Shown here in pieces: positions 47,907-57,363 of a stretch of 64,000 bases of DNA (positions are counted from its first letter, which is position 1; every line of letters starts with the position of its first letter). The DNA comes from Pseudoalteromonas nigrifaciens (lineage in GTDB: Bacteria > Pseudomonadota > Gammaproteobacteria > Enterobacterales > Alteromonadaceae). Under the pieces are notes generated by a model. The model was not told the DNA's origin, made no database searches, and saw nothing but the letters and a program-made list of their open reading frames with translations. The stretch is from assembly GCF_002221505.1 (NCBI RefSeq), contig NZ_CP011036.1, positions 744,001 to 808,000 of the forward strand, given 5' to 3'. Made by a program: the position numbers and the translations under genes.

Positions 47907-50027
47907 TTACAACTGCCAATTTACAGATAGAGCGTAGTTACGCGGTGCACCATAGTAACCTTGAGCCCAATATAGGCTGTGTAAGTATTTTTCACCTGTG
48001 GTGTTATTAATATTAAAAGTAACGCCTATATTTTCACTCAATTTATAGGTTGCCATTAAATCAAGTAATCCGTAGGCATTTTGCTTTGTAGTCACGCTTG
48101 CGATTTTGTTAGTATCTTTGACTTGGACTCGGCTTGTTGAATCTTGCCAGCGATAATTTGCACCAAACGATAAACCATCAATGAAAGGAACTTGATAGAT
48201 TGCTGCAACCTTGAGTTGATTCTCAGGGGTGTAATCTTTTACTGTGTCATCGCCATCAATGCTTAAATTACTAAAGCTAATGCTTGCACTCAAGTCATCT
48301 GTAAACTTACCGCTTAGCTCTACTTCAAAACCATTACTGTTAATACCATCCGCTGCGTAGTAACGAGTATCGTCGGGTAATGAGTTAGGTATAGCGATAG
48401 CAAGGCCATCTTGTTTTGTATCAAAGTAAGCAAGTGTTACAAAAACTTGCTCGTCTAAAAGCTGGGCTTTAACACCTAGTTCGCTACTTTTACCTGTAAT
48501 AGGTGCAAGTTGGTTGGCATTTATATCAAGCTCCTTTTGCGGCACAAATGTTTCTGTGTAGCTTGCATAAGCCGATAAAGACTCGTTAAAGTCATACACA
48601 GTGCCAATGTAGGGTATTAGCTGTGAATCACTTTGTGTTTGCGCAACGCCATAAGCTGTGCCTGTTGTTTTCCAATCAGTGTAACGCACGCCAGCTAGTA
48701 GGCTTAAAGGTTCGCTTAATTTGATACGAGTAGAAATATAAGCAGATTTTTGCTCATTAGTTATATTGCTACCATTTACACTATCTGTAAGTGTTGCTTG
48801 TGGTATTACACCATCCCATGTTTTAAGTGACGGCATTGCCGGAAAACCATTCCCTGTAGTGTAATCGTAAAGAGATTGCTCGGTGTAATCCATTTTTGCT
48901 TGGCTAACACCCAATGACAAGTCGTGCTCTTGGCCAAATAAATCAAATTTACCACTCGCATATAGATCAAATAAGTCGTGCTTATCGCTATAATCATAAC
49001 GGCTTGCGTAACCGGTTAAGCCAAGTTCGGTGTCTTTATCAGGGGTACCGTATACATAAAATAATTCAGAGTCTTGCTCGTTTTCAACATGAGCGTAACG
49101 CGCTTTAGCCACCCATGTTGCTGATAAATTTTGTTCAAGCGTTACATATACTTGCTCGGCACTGTTATCCCAGTAAGACCAGTCAGCCGCAGTGCTAGTT
49201 GATTCGTCATAGTCTGTTGGTGTGCCATCGGTATAATAAAGTGGTAGTGCACCCCAAAGTGGGCTATCGGCATCTTTTTGTTGATTAACGTAGTTAACAC
49301 TTAGCAGGGTGTTATCGGTTAACTTTCCCTCGTAGGCTAAATAAATAACGGTTTTATCTGTTTCGTAGCGATCTAGATATGAGTCGGCTTTTTGTTTGGT
49401 AAATACAGCTCTAACAGCATGCTCTTCATTAATAGGCGTTGATACATCTAAATCTAAGCGTTTTTTATTCCATGAACCGTACGAAACAGATGCATTAGCT
49501 TGGGTTGTGTAAGTTGGTTTTTTTAGCACCATATTTACAGTAGCAGAAGGGTTACCTGTACCTGTCATTAAACCGTTCGCGCCACGAACTATTTCTACAC
49601 GGTCGTAAATTGAGGTATCAAGGCTGCCTTGAATTGATCCCGAGCTTTGTGGAATACCTAAACCATTAACTTGAAAATTTGTAATATCAAAGCCACGGGC
49701 TTTAAAATAAGTACGATCGGTTTCTATTTGCTCTACCGTTACACCCGGCGTGCTTTCTAGCACTGCGTTTATATCATCGAGTGAAAAATCATCCATTAAA
49801 GCGCGAGAAACAACTGAAATAGACTGCGGAGTTTCTTTTATGGTTAAACCTAGTTTGGTTGCCGATTGTGCTTCTTCGGTAATATAGTTTTTATGATGTT
49901 GACCATACACAGCAATCTTTTCAATTTGCTGCTCGCTTTTATCGTTTTTTGCAAATGCATGCCCAGATAAAATTAAAGAGGTAATAAGGCTTAGTTTAGA
50001 TAAACGCAAAACTTTAGAGGACGACAT
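47907..50027 (-). CDS. TonB-dependent siderophore receptor
   Basis: 706 residues from the ATG at 50027, chosen for GGAAAACACC upstream. Signal peptide to about residue 26 (LSLITSLILSGHAFA). The plug domain (about 45-170) has TKLGLTIKETPQSISVVSRALMDD-type start, read as ETPQSISVVSRALM, and VEIVRGANGLMTGTGNPSATVNMV. A 22-strand barrel follows, ending GYYGAPRNYALSVNWQL. It resembles FhuE/FpvA-type ferric hydroxamate receptors; the ligand cannot be told. A possible Fur box lies upstream. Confidence 0.9.
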   Translation of the reverse strand: MSSSKVLRLSKLSLITSLILSGHAFAKNDKSEQQIEKIAVYGQHHKNYITEEAQSATKLGLTIKETPQSISVVSRALMDDFSLDDINAVLESTPGVTVEQIETDRTYFKARGFDITNFQVNGLGIPQSSGSIQGSLDTSIYDRVEIVRGANGLMTGTGNPSATVNMVLKKPTYTTQANASVSYGSWNKKRLDLDVSTPINEEHAVRAVFTKQKADSYLDRYETDKTVIYLAYEGKLTDNTLLSVNYVNQQKDADSPLWGALPLYYTDGTPTDYDESTSTAADWSYWDNSAEQVYVTLEQNLSATWVAKARYAHVENEQDSELFYVYGTPDKDTELGLTGYASRYDYSDKHDLFDLYASGKFDLFGQEHDLSLGVSQAKMDYTEQSLYDYTTGNGFPAMPSLKTWDGVIPQATLTDSVNGSNITNEQKSAYISTRIKLSEPLSLLAGVRYTDWKTTGTAYGVAQTQSDSQLIPYIGTVYDFNESLSAYASYTETFVPQKELDINANQLAPITGKSSELGVKAQLLDEQVFVTLAYFDTKQDGLAIAIPNSLPDDTRYYAADGINSNGFEVELSGKFTDDLSASISFSNLSIDGDDTVKDYTPENQLKVAAIYQVPFIDGLSFGANYRWQDSTSRVQVKDTNKIASVTTKQNAYGLLDLMATYKLSENIGVTFNINNTTGEKYLHSLYWAQGYYGAPRNYALSVNWQL

Positions 50028-50069
50028 GGTGTTTTCCAAAAGGTTCAAAAATAAAGCGCTTAACTTAAT

Positions 50070-50090
50070 CTAAATGATATTGATTTGCAA
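50070..50090 (-). promoter_or_regulatory. Possible Fur box before the siderophore receptor
   Basis: AAATGATATTGATTTGC about 45-60 bp before the start matches roughly 12 of 19 positions of the Fur consensus. Iron-dependent control fits the gene but the match is moderate. Confidence 0.4.
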
Positions 50091-50186
50091 TTGCGTTATT
50101 GGTTTTTATTTATAACAATTTGTACTATAGGGATTAATAAAGAGTGATGAAGTTGATAAAACAGATGATGCTTATAAATTAATTAA

Positions 50187-50210
50187 CAAAAAAAAGCGGC
50201 CAAAGCCGCT
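50187..50210 (-). terminator. Porin gene terminator
   Basis: AGCGGC and GCCGCT form a short stem with a CAAA loop; the A-run on the left gives a T-run for minus-strand transcripts. Confidence 0.8.
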
Positions 50211-50232
50211 CAAGGAAGTAAACTATGTACGC

Positions 50233-51402
50233 TTAAAATGCATACTTAACCGAGAATTGTAAACGGTCCATATCGCCATCGTTACCGCTTTCAAGCTCGC
50301 GCTCGGCATGCTTAAACTCAGCACCAAAAGTTAAGCGTTTAACTGGTGAATATAAAATGTTAGCACTGTAGCTTTGGCTTGATTTAGTTGGATCGACTGT
50401 AAGGGCGAGTAAGTCTGTGTTGTTATCAGCACTGAAAAATGAATATAAGAAAGTTGAACGCCATTGGCTATTCCACTTATGCTGATACGCTACAAAGCCA
50501 GAAGTTGAATCAATAGCATCTAAATCATCGCCATTGAGTACTGCACCATGGGCTACATTAACACCAACATAACGGCCTAAGCCTTTACCTTGTGTAAGCA
50601 TAAACTTAAAGTTGTCTTCGCCTAGTTTAACCATACCCGATGCACTAACACCAAATGATGTTTCATCGGCATCAATAGCACCTACTTTATAAGTAAGTTG
50701 ACGGGCAAGTGCAGCAACTACTAAATTACCCCAGTCAGCTTTATGGGTATAACGTGCAGTAAAGTCAGGAAGTGAAGCATCGTCGGTTACAGCCATACCG
50801 CCGCCAGCAGTAGTAATGGTGCTTTCTGGGTTTTCTAATGAGAAAGACCAAGCGCCAGTAGTGTATTTAACTTGAGTTTGGCGTACAAACACTGTGCCCT
50901 CTGCTGGGCCTATAAAATCAAGTGCTTCAGGTAGTGCGCCAACGTTTTGAAAGTTAGACCATGTTTGGCCAAATAACCAACCATCGTAGCTAATAAATGC
51001 ATGACGTACACGTGGAGCGTAAGAGTTAGATACACGCTCGTTACCACCAGGGGCTGAAGCTAAAAAGTCGATTTCAATTTTGGTGTTAATGGTTTTGCCA
51101 TTATCAAGTAATGTAGCTGTACCAAAGTTAAAACGAGATTCACGGGCATGCATATCAAATACAGCGTCAGAGCTATTGTCTGGGCCTACAGTCACTGTGC
51201 TCGGTACGTAAAAGTCACGACCCACGTTAGTGCCCGCTGGTGCGCCTGCAGAATAGTCACTCCACATAGCATCTAATTTAATGTATCCGCCGTAAGTAAA
51301 TTCAGTATCTCCAACTTTTGCTGCAGTGGCTGCATAAGCTGTGCTTGAAAGTGCACATAGTACAGCACTTGCTGCAAGTGTTTTTAATGGGGTAAATTTC
51401 AT
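50233..51402 (-). CDS. DcaP-like outer membrane porin
   Basis: 389 residues. Signal peptide with AYA cleavage near residue 24 (ALSSTAYAATAA), then FTYGGYIKLDAMWSDYS and a beta-barrel pattern ending in Phe (DRLQFSVKYAF). RVRHAFISYDGWLFGQTWSNFQ is typical of DcaP-type trimeric porins, which pass small carboxylates in Acinetobacter. It is divergent from acs with about 400 bp between, suggesting a role in organic-acid uptake. Substrate is inferred only. Confidence 0.8.
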   Translation of the reverse strand: MKFTPLKTLAASAVLCALSSTAYAATAAKVGDTEFTYGGYIKLDAMWSDYSAGAPAGTNVGRDFYVPSTVTVGPDNSSDAVFDMHARESRFNFGTATLLDNGKTINTKIEIDFLASAPGGNERVSNSYAPRVRHAFISYDGWLFGQTWSNFQNVGALPEALDFIGPAEGTVFVRQTQVKYTTGAWSFSLENPESTITTAGGGMAVTDDASLPDFTARYTHKADWGNLVVAALARQLTYKVGAIDADETSFGVSASGMVKLGEDNFKFMLTQGKGLGRYVGVNVAHGAVLNGDDLDAIDSTSGFVAYQHKWNSQWRSTFLYSFFSADNNTDLLALTVDPTKSSQSYSANILYSPVKRLTFGAEFKHAERELESGNDGDMDRLQFSVKYAF

Positions 51403-51815
51403 TGTTGCGTCCTTTATAGGCTACGTGTTGATTATTGCTTTTTATTTAGAGTGTATTAATAGCGAGAGTATTACTTACGAATAAAAGTTAATTTAAAGAT
51501 TTTTTATTCGTTAAATAAAAATTAAAGCTAATTAATGCAAATATTATAATACTTAGGTGAAACACTTTTAAATATGTACACTATTTACTCAATCATCTAT
51601 TAGTCTATAAGACTAAGGTGTAATGATTACAATGTGATTATTTACTTACATTTAACATCATGTATTATTTATGTAAAAGTAATAAATAGCGCAGCGATTA
51701 TAAACAACAAATTAGTAATTAGAATAGCTTTACAACTAAGGTCTAATACTTAATAGCGCATTGCTGAGTAATCCTTGAGAAAAGCCTAAGGCAAGTAATT
51801 TAAATGGAGACCAAG
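51403..51815. other. Divergent porin-acs regulatory spacer
   Basis: 413 bp, A+T-rich, with promoters for both genes expected. I see no convincing operator; a TGTGA at about 51632 lacks the second half of a CRP site. No hairpin or RNA gene is seen. Confidence 0.4.
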
Positions 51816-53756
51816 ATGTCAAAAAATATCTATCCAGTTCCTACGCATATTAAAAACACAGCTCTCGTCGATAACGATAAATATAATAAAATGTATAAAC
51901 ACTCGATTGATGATCCACAAAGTTTTTGGGCTGAACACGGTAAGCGCCTTGATTGGTTTACTCCTTATTCTAAAGTAAAAAATACCACCTTTGATAAAGG
52001 CCACATAAATATTAAGTGGTATGAAGATGGCTACCTTAATGCATCGTATAACTGTATTGACCGCCACTTAAAAACAAAAGCCAATAAAGTAGCGCTTATA
52101 TGGGAGGGCGATAACCCATCGCAAAGCGAGCATATTACTTATCAAAAGTTACATGATGAAGTAGCAAAGTTTGCTAATGGTTTAAAAAAGCTGGGCGTAC
52201 AAAAAGGTGATCGCGTCGCTATTTATATGCCAATGAGCCCACAAGCTATTTACGCAATGCAAGGGTGTGCACGTATTGGTGCTATTCACTCAGTTATATT
52301 TGGTGGTTTTTCACCCTCTGCGATTGCCGATCGTATTAAGGATTCGGGCGCAAAAGTGGTTATTACTTCAGACGAAGGACGCCGTGCTGGTAACTGCGTG
52401 CCACTTAAAGCAAACGTTGACGAAGCTGTGTTGCAAGAGTCTGTAACAAGTATAGAGCATGTTATTGTGCACCAACTTACCGGTGGCGATGTTGATTGGC
52501 ACGACCATGATATATGGTGGCACGATTTAGTAGCAGGCGAAGAGCCTGTGTGCGAGCCTGAGGTAATGAACGCTGAAGACCCGTTATTTATTTTATACAC
52601 CTCAGGGTCAACAGGTCAGCCAAAAGGAGTGGTGCATACCACGGGTGGTTATTTAGTTTATGCATCGATGACGCACGAATATATATTTGATGTAAAAGAG
52701 GACGATGTTTTTTGGTGTAGCGCCGATGTAGGTTGGATCACCGGGCACAGTTATATTGCTTATGGTCCGCTGGTAAATGGTTGTACCCAAGTTGTATTTG
52801 AAGGTGTACCTACTTACCCAACCGCAGGGCGTATGGGCGAAGTTGTTGATAAACACGGTGTTACTATTTTATATACCGCGCCTACCGCTATTCGTGCCTT
52901 AATGGCAAAAGGCGATGAGCCTGTAGCGTCATCTCATCGTAATAGTTTACGAATTTTAGGATCGGTTGGTGAGCCAATTAACCCTGAAGCATGGAACTGG
53001 TATTACGAGCAAATAGGTAAGTCAAATTGCCCTATCGTTGATACCTGGTGGCAAACAGAAACGGGTGGCATTATGATCACCCCATTACCAGGTGCTACCG
53101 ATTTAAAACCAGGCTCTGCAACGCGTCCATTTTTTGGTATTGCGCCGGCAATATTTGACGCTGAGGGTAATACGCTTGAAGGTGAAGCTGATGGTAACTT
53201 AGTTATTTTAGATAGCTGGCCATCGCAAGCACGTACTATTTATGGCGATCATGAACGTTTTGAACAAACTTACTTTTCTACCTACCCAGGTGTGTATTTT
53301 TGTGGCGATGGCTGTCGTCGTGACGAAGATGGTTATTATTGGATCACTGGTCGCGTAGATGATGTACTTAATATTTCGGGGCATCGTTTAGGCACTGCTG
53401 AAATAGAAAGCGCACTGGTTGCACACCCAGCAGTAGCTGAAGCCGCTGTAGTAGGTTATCCGCATGATATTAAAGGCCAAGGTATTTATGTTTACATTAC
53501 CCCTAACGAAGGTATAACGGTAAGCGATGAGTTAACCAAAGAAATTCGTAACTGGGTTCGTAAAGAGTTAAGCCCAATTGCGTCACCCGATATGATTCAG
53601 TGGTCACCAGGGTTACCAAAAACGCGTTCTGGTAAAATAATGCGTCGAATTTTACGTAAAATTGCGGCCAACGAGCACGAACAACTAGGTGATACATCAA
53701 CACTTGCCGATCCATCTGTGGTTGATGAGTTAATTGAAAATCGATTAAATCGTTAA
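51816..53756 (+). CDS. acs: Acetyl-CoA synthetase
   Basis: 646 residues from the ATG at 51816, chosen because GGAG lies 6 bases upstream; an ATG at 51804 is in frame. AMP-binding core [19 protein letters not shown] near 260, the [10 protein letters not shown] motif near 410, and the [17 protein letters not shown] end with the acetylatable Lys. It activates acetate with ATP and CoA. It is followed by a LuxR-type regulator. Confidence 0.97.
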   Translation: MSKNIYPVPTHIKNTALVDNDKYNKMYKHSIDDPQSFWAEHGKRLDWFTPYSKVKNTTFDKGHINIKWYEDGYLNASYNCIDRHLKTKANKVALIWEGDNPSQSEHITYQKLHDEVAKFANGLKKLGVQKGDRVAIYMPMSPQAIYAMQGCARIGAIHSVIFGGFSPSAIADRIKDSGAKVVITSDEGRRAGNCVPLKANVDEAVLQESVTSIEHVIVHQLTGGDVDWHDHDIWWHDLVAGEEPVCEPEVMNAEDPLFILYTSGSTGQPKGVVHTTGGYLVYASMTHEYIFDVKEDDVFWCSADVGWITGHSYIAYGPLVNGCTQVVFEGVPTYPTAGRMGEVVDKHGVTILYTAPTAIRALMAKGDEPVASSHRNSLRILGSVGEPINPEAWNWYYEQIGKSNCPIVDTWWQTETGGIMITPLPGATDLKPGSATRPFFGIAPAIFDAEGNTLEGEADGNLVILDSWPSQARTIYGDHERFEQTYFSTYPGVYFCGDGCRRDEDGYYWITGRVDDVLNISGHRLGTAEIESALVAHPAVAEAAVVGYPHDIKGQGIYVYITPNEGITVSDELTKEIRNWVRKELSPIASPDMIQWSPGLPKTRSGKIMRRILRKIAANEHEQLGDTSTLADPSVVDELIENRLNR

Positions 53757-53803
53757 ATGCGCGTTAAAAGCTTGATTACAAGTTGATTCTAAACGTAGTA
53801 TAT

Positions 53804-53840
53804 CGGCTGTGCTCTACTAGATAGGGCACAGCCGAATTTA
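53804..53840 (+). terminator. Hairpin between acs and the response regulator gene
   Basis: CGGCTGTGC (53804-53812) pairs with GCACAGCCG (53826-53834). Only a short A/T stretch follows, so it may lower rather than stop read-through into the regulator. Confidence 0.5.
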
Positions 53841-53853
53841 TTAGGAGTGAACC

Positions 53854-54504
53854 ATGAGTCAGTTTTTAATAGCGGACGACCATCCGTTATTTCGTGAAGC
53901 ACTAAAGGGTGCACTAACTGTAAAATTTGACGATTTAGAAGTATTTGAATCATCTGATTTTGACAGTACATTGCAGGTGTTAAGCGAGCAAGAAGATCTT
54001 GATATATTACTGCTGGATTTACACATGCCAGGTAATGGTGATTTATACGGCCTTATTCGTATTAGAGAAGACTATCCTAGTTTACCTATTGCGGTAGTTT
54101 CGGGAAGTGAAGACGCTAATATTGTATCTAAAGTAATGGGTTACGGCGCAATGGGGTTTATTCCTAAGTCATCATCATCAGATGATATTGCCAATGCAAT
54201 TAATCAAATACTCGAAGGCGATACTTGGTTACCAACAGAATTAAAAAATAAAGTCGCCGAAATTCAAGGCGAAGACCGAGAAATTGCAGCGCAAGTTGCC
54301 TCACTTACCCCACAACAATACCGTGTTTTACAATACCTGCACGAAGGTTTGCTAAATAAGCAAATAGCGTATGAGTTACATATTTCAGAAGCCACTGTAA
54401 AAGCGCATATTACCGCCATATTTAGAAAGCTTGGCGTATATAACCGCACACAAGCGGTATTAATTGCTGCAAAACTACAATTAGCACCTATAGAGCAAAT
54501 ATAA
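53854..54504 (+). CDS. LuxR/NarL-type response regulator, CrbR/ErdR-like
   Basis: 216 residues. Receiver domain with ADDHPLFREAL (acidic pair), phosphorylated Asp in ILLLDLHMPG near residue 56, and the K in GFIPKSSS. A C-terminal helix-turn-helix LTPQQYRVLQYLHEGLLNKQIAYEL...SEATVKAHI follows. In Vibrio and Pseudomonas, CrbR/ErdR regulators of this type control acs, so its place directly after acs fits. GGAGTGAACC supports the start. No kinase gene is adjacent. Confidence 0.85.
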   Translation: MSQFLIADDHPLFREALKGALTVKFDDLEVFESSDFDSTLQVLSEQEDLDILLLDLHMPGNGDLYGLIRIREDYPSLPIAVVSGSEDANIVSKVMGYGAMGFIPKSSSSDDIANAINQILEGDTWLPTELKNKVAEIQGEDREIAAQVASLTPQQYRVLQYLHEGLLNKQIAYELHISEATVKAHITAIFRKLGVYNRTQAVLIAAKLQLAPIEQI

Positions 54505-54518
54505 AACCATGCATAGAA

Positions 54519-54542
54519 TAGAGGCACAAAGCCTCTTTTTTA
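54519..54542 (+). terminator. Response regulator terminator
   Basis: AGAGGC and GCCTCT stem with an ACAAA loop, then a T-run. Confidence 0.85.
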
Positions 54543-54653
54543 GTCTTATTTACGCTTATATACGCAATTATCACAAGCCATTCACCTTTATTACATGATC
54601 TCCTATAAAAATAATGCTAGCTTACGGGCATTTTATAATTAAGAGAACATGGT

Positions 54654-56255
54654 ATGTCAGACTCTTTAGACTCCAAGGCCCAAAGTAGTAATGAAAGCGC
54701 AAATAAAGGCTGGTTTAACCGCTTTTTAGCCGGCGTAGAATTTTTAGGCAATATGCTACCGCATCCCATCACCTTATTTGCAATATTTTGTATCGTAATT
54801 GTTGTATTTAGTGGAGTGGCGGATTGGTTTGGCCTAAGTGCAATCGATCCTCGACCTGAGGGCTCGCCTGGGCGCGAACCCGATGGTGTTATTGAAGTAG
54901 TGAGCTTACTTAGTGCCGAGGGATTACAGCGTATTGTAACTGGCTTGGTAACTAACTTTACCAGCTTTGCACCACTGGGCACGGTACTGGTAGCTTTACT
55001 TGGTGTGAGTGTTGCTGAGCACTCAGGACTGCTGTCGGCAGCAATGCGCGGCATGGTAATGGGCGCATCAAAGCGGTTAGTGACCTTTATGGTGGTGTTT
55101 GCCGCTATTTTATCTAATACCGCCTCTGAGCTGGGCTATGTGGTACTTATTCCATTAGCTGCAATGATATTCCATAGTTTAGGGCGTCATCCATTAGCGG
55201 GCTTAGCAGCGGCGTTTGCTGGGGTGTCGGGTGGTTATAGTGCTAACTTATTATTAGGCACAATAGATCCCTTACTGGCAGGCATTACCACACCAGCGGC
55301 GCAAATGATCGACCCAACTTACCAAGTAGGCGCAGAAGCTAACTGGTATTTTATGATGGTGTCGGTGTTTTTAATTGCGATTTTAGGCACCTTAGTTACT
55401 GAAAAAATTGTTGAACCACGTTTAGGTAAATATAATCCTGAAGAGGCCAGTGCTGATCTTGCACAAAATAATATTGCCGCGTTAACGGCCAAAGAAAAGT
55501 CGGGTTTAAAGTGGGCAGGGGTGTCGTTATTAGTTGTATCGCTGCTACTTGCATGGACCATAGTGCCAGCCGATGGCATTTTACGTAACCCCGAAACCGG
55601 ATTAGTAGCCCACTCGCCCTTTTTGAAAGGCATAGTGGTGTTTATTTTTGTAACCTTTGGTATTCCGGGCTTTGTATATGGGCGCGTTGTTGGCACTATG
55701 AAAAACGACAAAGACGTAATTAATGCGATGAGCAAAAGTATGAGCTCAATGGGCATGTATATTGTGCTAGTGTTTTTTGCTGCGCAATTTGTCGCGTTTT
55801 TTAAATGGACCAATTTAGGCACTATTTTAGCAATTAACGGTGCTGCATTACTGCAAGCTTTAAACTTAACTGGCCCCGAAGTTTTTGTATTATTTATATT
55901 AATGTGTGCATTGGTTAACTTAAGCTTAGGGTCGTCTTCGGCGCAATGGGCTGTTACCGCGCCTATTTTTGTACCTATGCTAATGTTAGTTGGTTACGCG
56001 CCAGAGACCATTCAGGCGGCTTATCGTATAGGTGACTCGGTTACTAACTTAATAACGCCAATGATGAGCTATTTTGGCTTGATCCTCGCTGTCGCAGCTA
56101 AGTACAAAAAAGATATGGGTATAGGCACACTGGTAGCCACTATGTTGCCATACAGTATGATATTTTTTGTTGGTTGGGTTGTTTTGTTTTATTTATGGGT
56201 ATTTGTATTGGGTATGCCAGTAGGGCCAGGATCACCCACTTATTACACGCCTTAA
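54654..56255 (+). CDS. AbgT-family transporter
   Basis: 533 residues, about 11 membrane segments with re-entrant loops. FLAGVEFLGNMLPHPITLFA near the N-terminus and the VLIPLAAMIFHSLGRHPLAGLAAAFAGVSGGYSANLL region are family marks (read as LGRHPLAGLAAAFAGVSGGY). Relatives include AbgT (p-aminobenzoyl-glutamate import) and MtrF (antifolate efflux), so direction is uncertain. It is a single gene ending in a terminator shared with purU. Confidence 0.92.
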   Translation: MSDSLDSKAQSSNESANKGWFNRFLAGVEFLGNMLPHPITLFAIFCIVIVVFSGVADWFGLSAIDPRPEGSPGREPDGVIEVVSLLSAEGLQRIVTGLVTNFTSFAPLGTVLVALLGVSVAEHSGLLSAAMRGMVMGASKRLVTFMVVFAAILSNTASELGYVVLIPLAAMIFHSLGRHPLAGLAAAFAGVSGGYSANLLLGTIDPLLAGITTPAAQMIDPTYQVGAEANWYFMMVSVFLIAILGTLVTEKIVEPRLGKYNPEEASADLAQNNIAALTAKEKSGLKWAGVSLLVVSLLLAWTIVPADGILRNPETGLVAHSPFLKGIVVFIFVTFGIPGFVYGRVVGTMKNDKDVINAMSKSMSSMGMYIVLVFFAAQFVAFFKWTNLGTILAINGAALLQALNLTGPEVFVLFILMCALVNLSLGSSSAQWAVTAPIFVPMLMLVGYAPETIQAAYRIGDSVTNLITPMMSYFGLILAVAAKYKKDMGIGTLVATMLPYSMIFFVGWVVLFYLWVFVLGMPVGPGSPTYYTP

Positions 56256-56294
56256 TAGTACCTGGGTAATACAATAAGTATTATTTAATCGTTT

Positions 56295-56326
56295 AAAAAT
56301 GCCAGCATAATTTGCTGGCATTTTTG
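56295..56326. terminator. Bidirectional terminator between AbgT gene and purU
   Basis: AAAAATGCCAGCA pairs with TGCTGGCATTTTT around AAT-T, giving T-runs on both strands. Confidence 0.9.
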
Positions 56327-56328
56327 TT

Positions 56329-57159
56329 TTACGAAAACACCACGGTTTTATTACCGTTAATAAATAGCTTATGCTCAGAGGCAAGTTGTAGCGCTTTACA
56401 AAATACTGTTTTTTCTACATCTTTACCCATATTGGCCATCATTTTTGCAGTTTCTGCGTGGGTTACAGGCGTAACATCTTGCAAAATAATAGGCCCTTCG
56501 TCTAACTCGTTATTGACAAAGTGAGCTGTGGCTCCAATGATTTTTACGCCACGTTCAAATGCTTGATGATAAGGTTTTGCACCAATAAAAGCGGGTAAGA
56601 ACGAGTGATGAATATTAATAATTTTGCCCTCAAAGCGTTGTACAAACTCAGGGCTTAAAATACGCATATATTTAGCTAAACCAATAATGTCAGGGTTATA
56701 GCTGGCAATTAAATCGCCTACTTGTTGATCGTGTTCGCTGCGTGTTAATCCCTCATGAGAGATAACATGAAAAGGGACATTAAGCCCTTTAGCAAGCGGC
56801 TCTAAAATAGGGTAGTTTGCTATAACGGCTTGCACTTCAATATTTAGCGCTTGTTCGAATTGCTTTAATAATACGCCACCTAAGCAATGTGCTTCTTTAG
56901 TAGCAAGTAACACAACTTTAGTTTTTGTACCATTGTGTAAAGCCACTTTAGCGTCTGCAGGTAGTATTTCGCGTAGTAGTGGTAAAAAGTTACTTTGTGG
57001 CTCACCAGTGAGCTCTGTACGCATAAAAAAGCGTTTAGCGTCTTTGTCTACAAATTCATTATTACGTGTAATATTTAAATTATGCTGGTGGCAAAGCCCG
57101 GTGATTTTGGCTATTAGCCCTACATCATCGGCGCATTGTGTGGTTAGTATGTAGCTCAT
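56329..57159 (-). CDS. purU: Formyltetrahydrofolate deformylase
   Basis: 276 residues from the ATG at 57159; a TTG at 57177 is in frame and cannot be excluded. N-terminal ACT domain (LTTQCADDVGLIAKITGLCHQ), then a formyl-transferase fold with the catalytic NIHHSFLPAFIGAKPYHQAF and GATAHFVNNELDEGPII. It releases formate from 10-formyl-THF and balances one-carbon pools. It is a lone gene. Confidence 0.95.
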   Translation of the reverse strand: MSYILTTQCADDVGLIAKITGLCHQHNLNITRNNEFVDKDAKRFFMRTELTGEPQSNFLPLLREILPADAKVALHNGTKTKVVLLATKEAHCLGGVLLKQFEQALNIEVQAVIANYPILEPLAKGLNVPFHVISHEGLTRSEHDQQVGDLIASYNPDIIGLAKYMRILSPEFVQRFEGKIINIHHSFLPAFIGAKPYHQAFERGVKIIGATAHFVNNELDEGPIILQDVTPVTHAETAKMMANMGKDVEKTVFCKALQLASEHKLFINGNKTVVFS

Positions 57160-57312
57160 TCTCTCATTCTTACCCAATTATAGATTGCTTTATTATTTGC
57201 GTTTTAGCGCATAAAGCAAGGGCTTTGTGTGTTGTTACAAGGTTTAATTTAGAACAAGCATGACATTAAAGTGAGCAAAGTTAACTGGGGTTTAAAAAGG
57301 TATAGTTGCTGT

Positions 57313-57340
57313 TAAAAATGCCACTGATTGCCAGTGGCAT
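57313..57340 (-). terminator. Terminator of the 57364 gene
   Basis: ATGCCACTG and CAGTGGCAT form a 9-bp perfect stem; on the minus strand TTTTT follows. Confidence 0.85.
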
Positions 57341-57363
57341 TGATATATAATTAAGTTACCGTG

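Noticed and set aside
51625..51660. CRP site upstream of acs
   Set aside because: Only one TGTGA half-site is found; the second half does not match TCACA.
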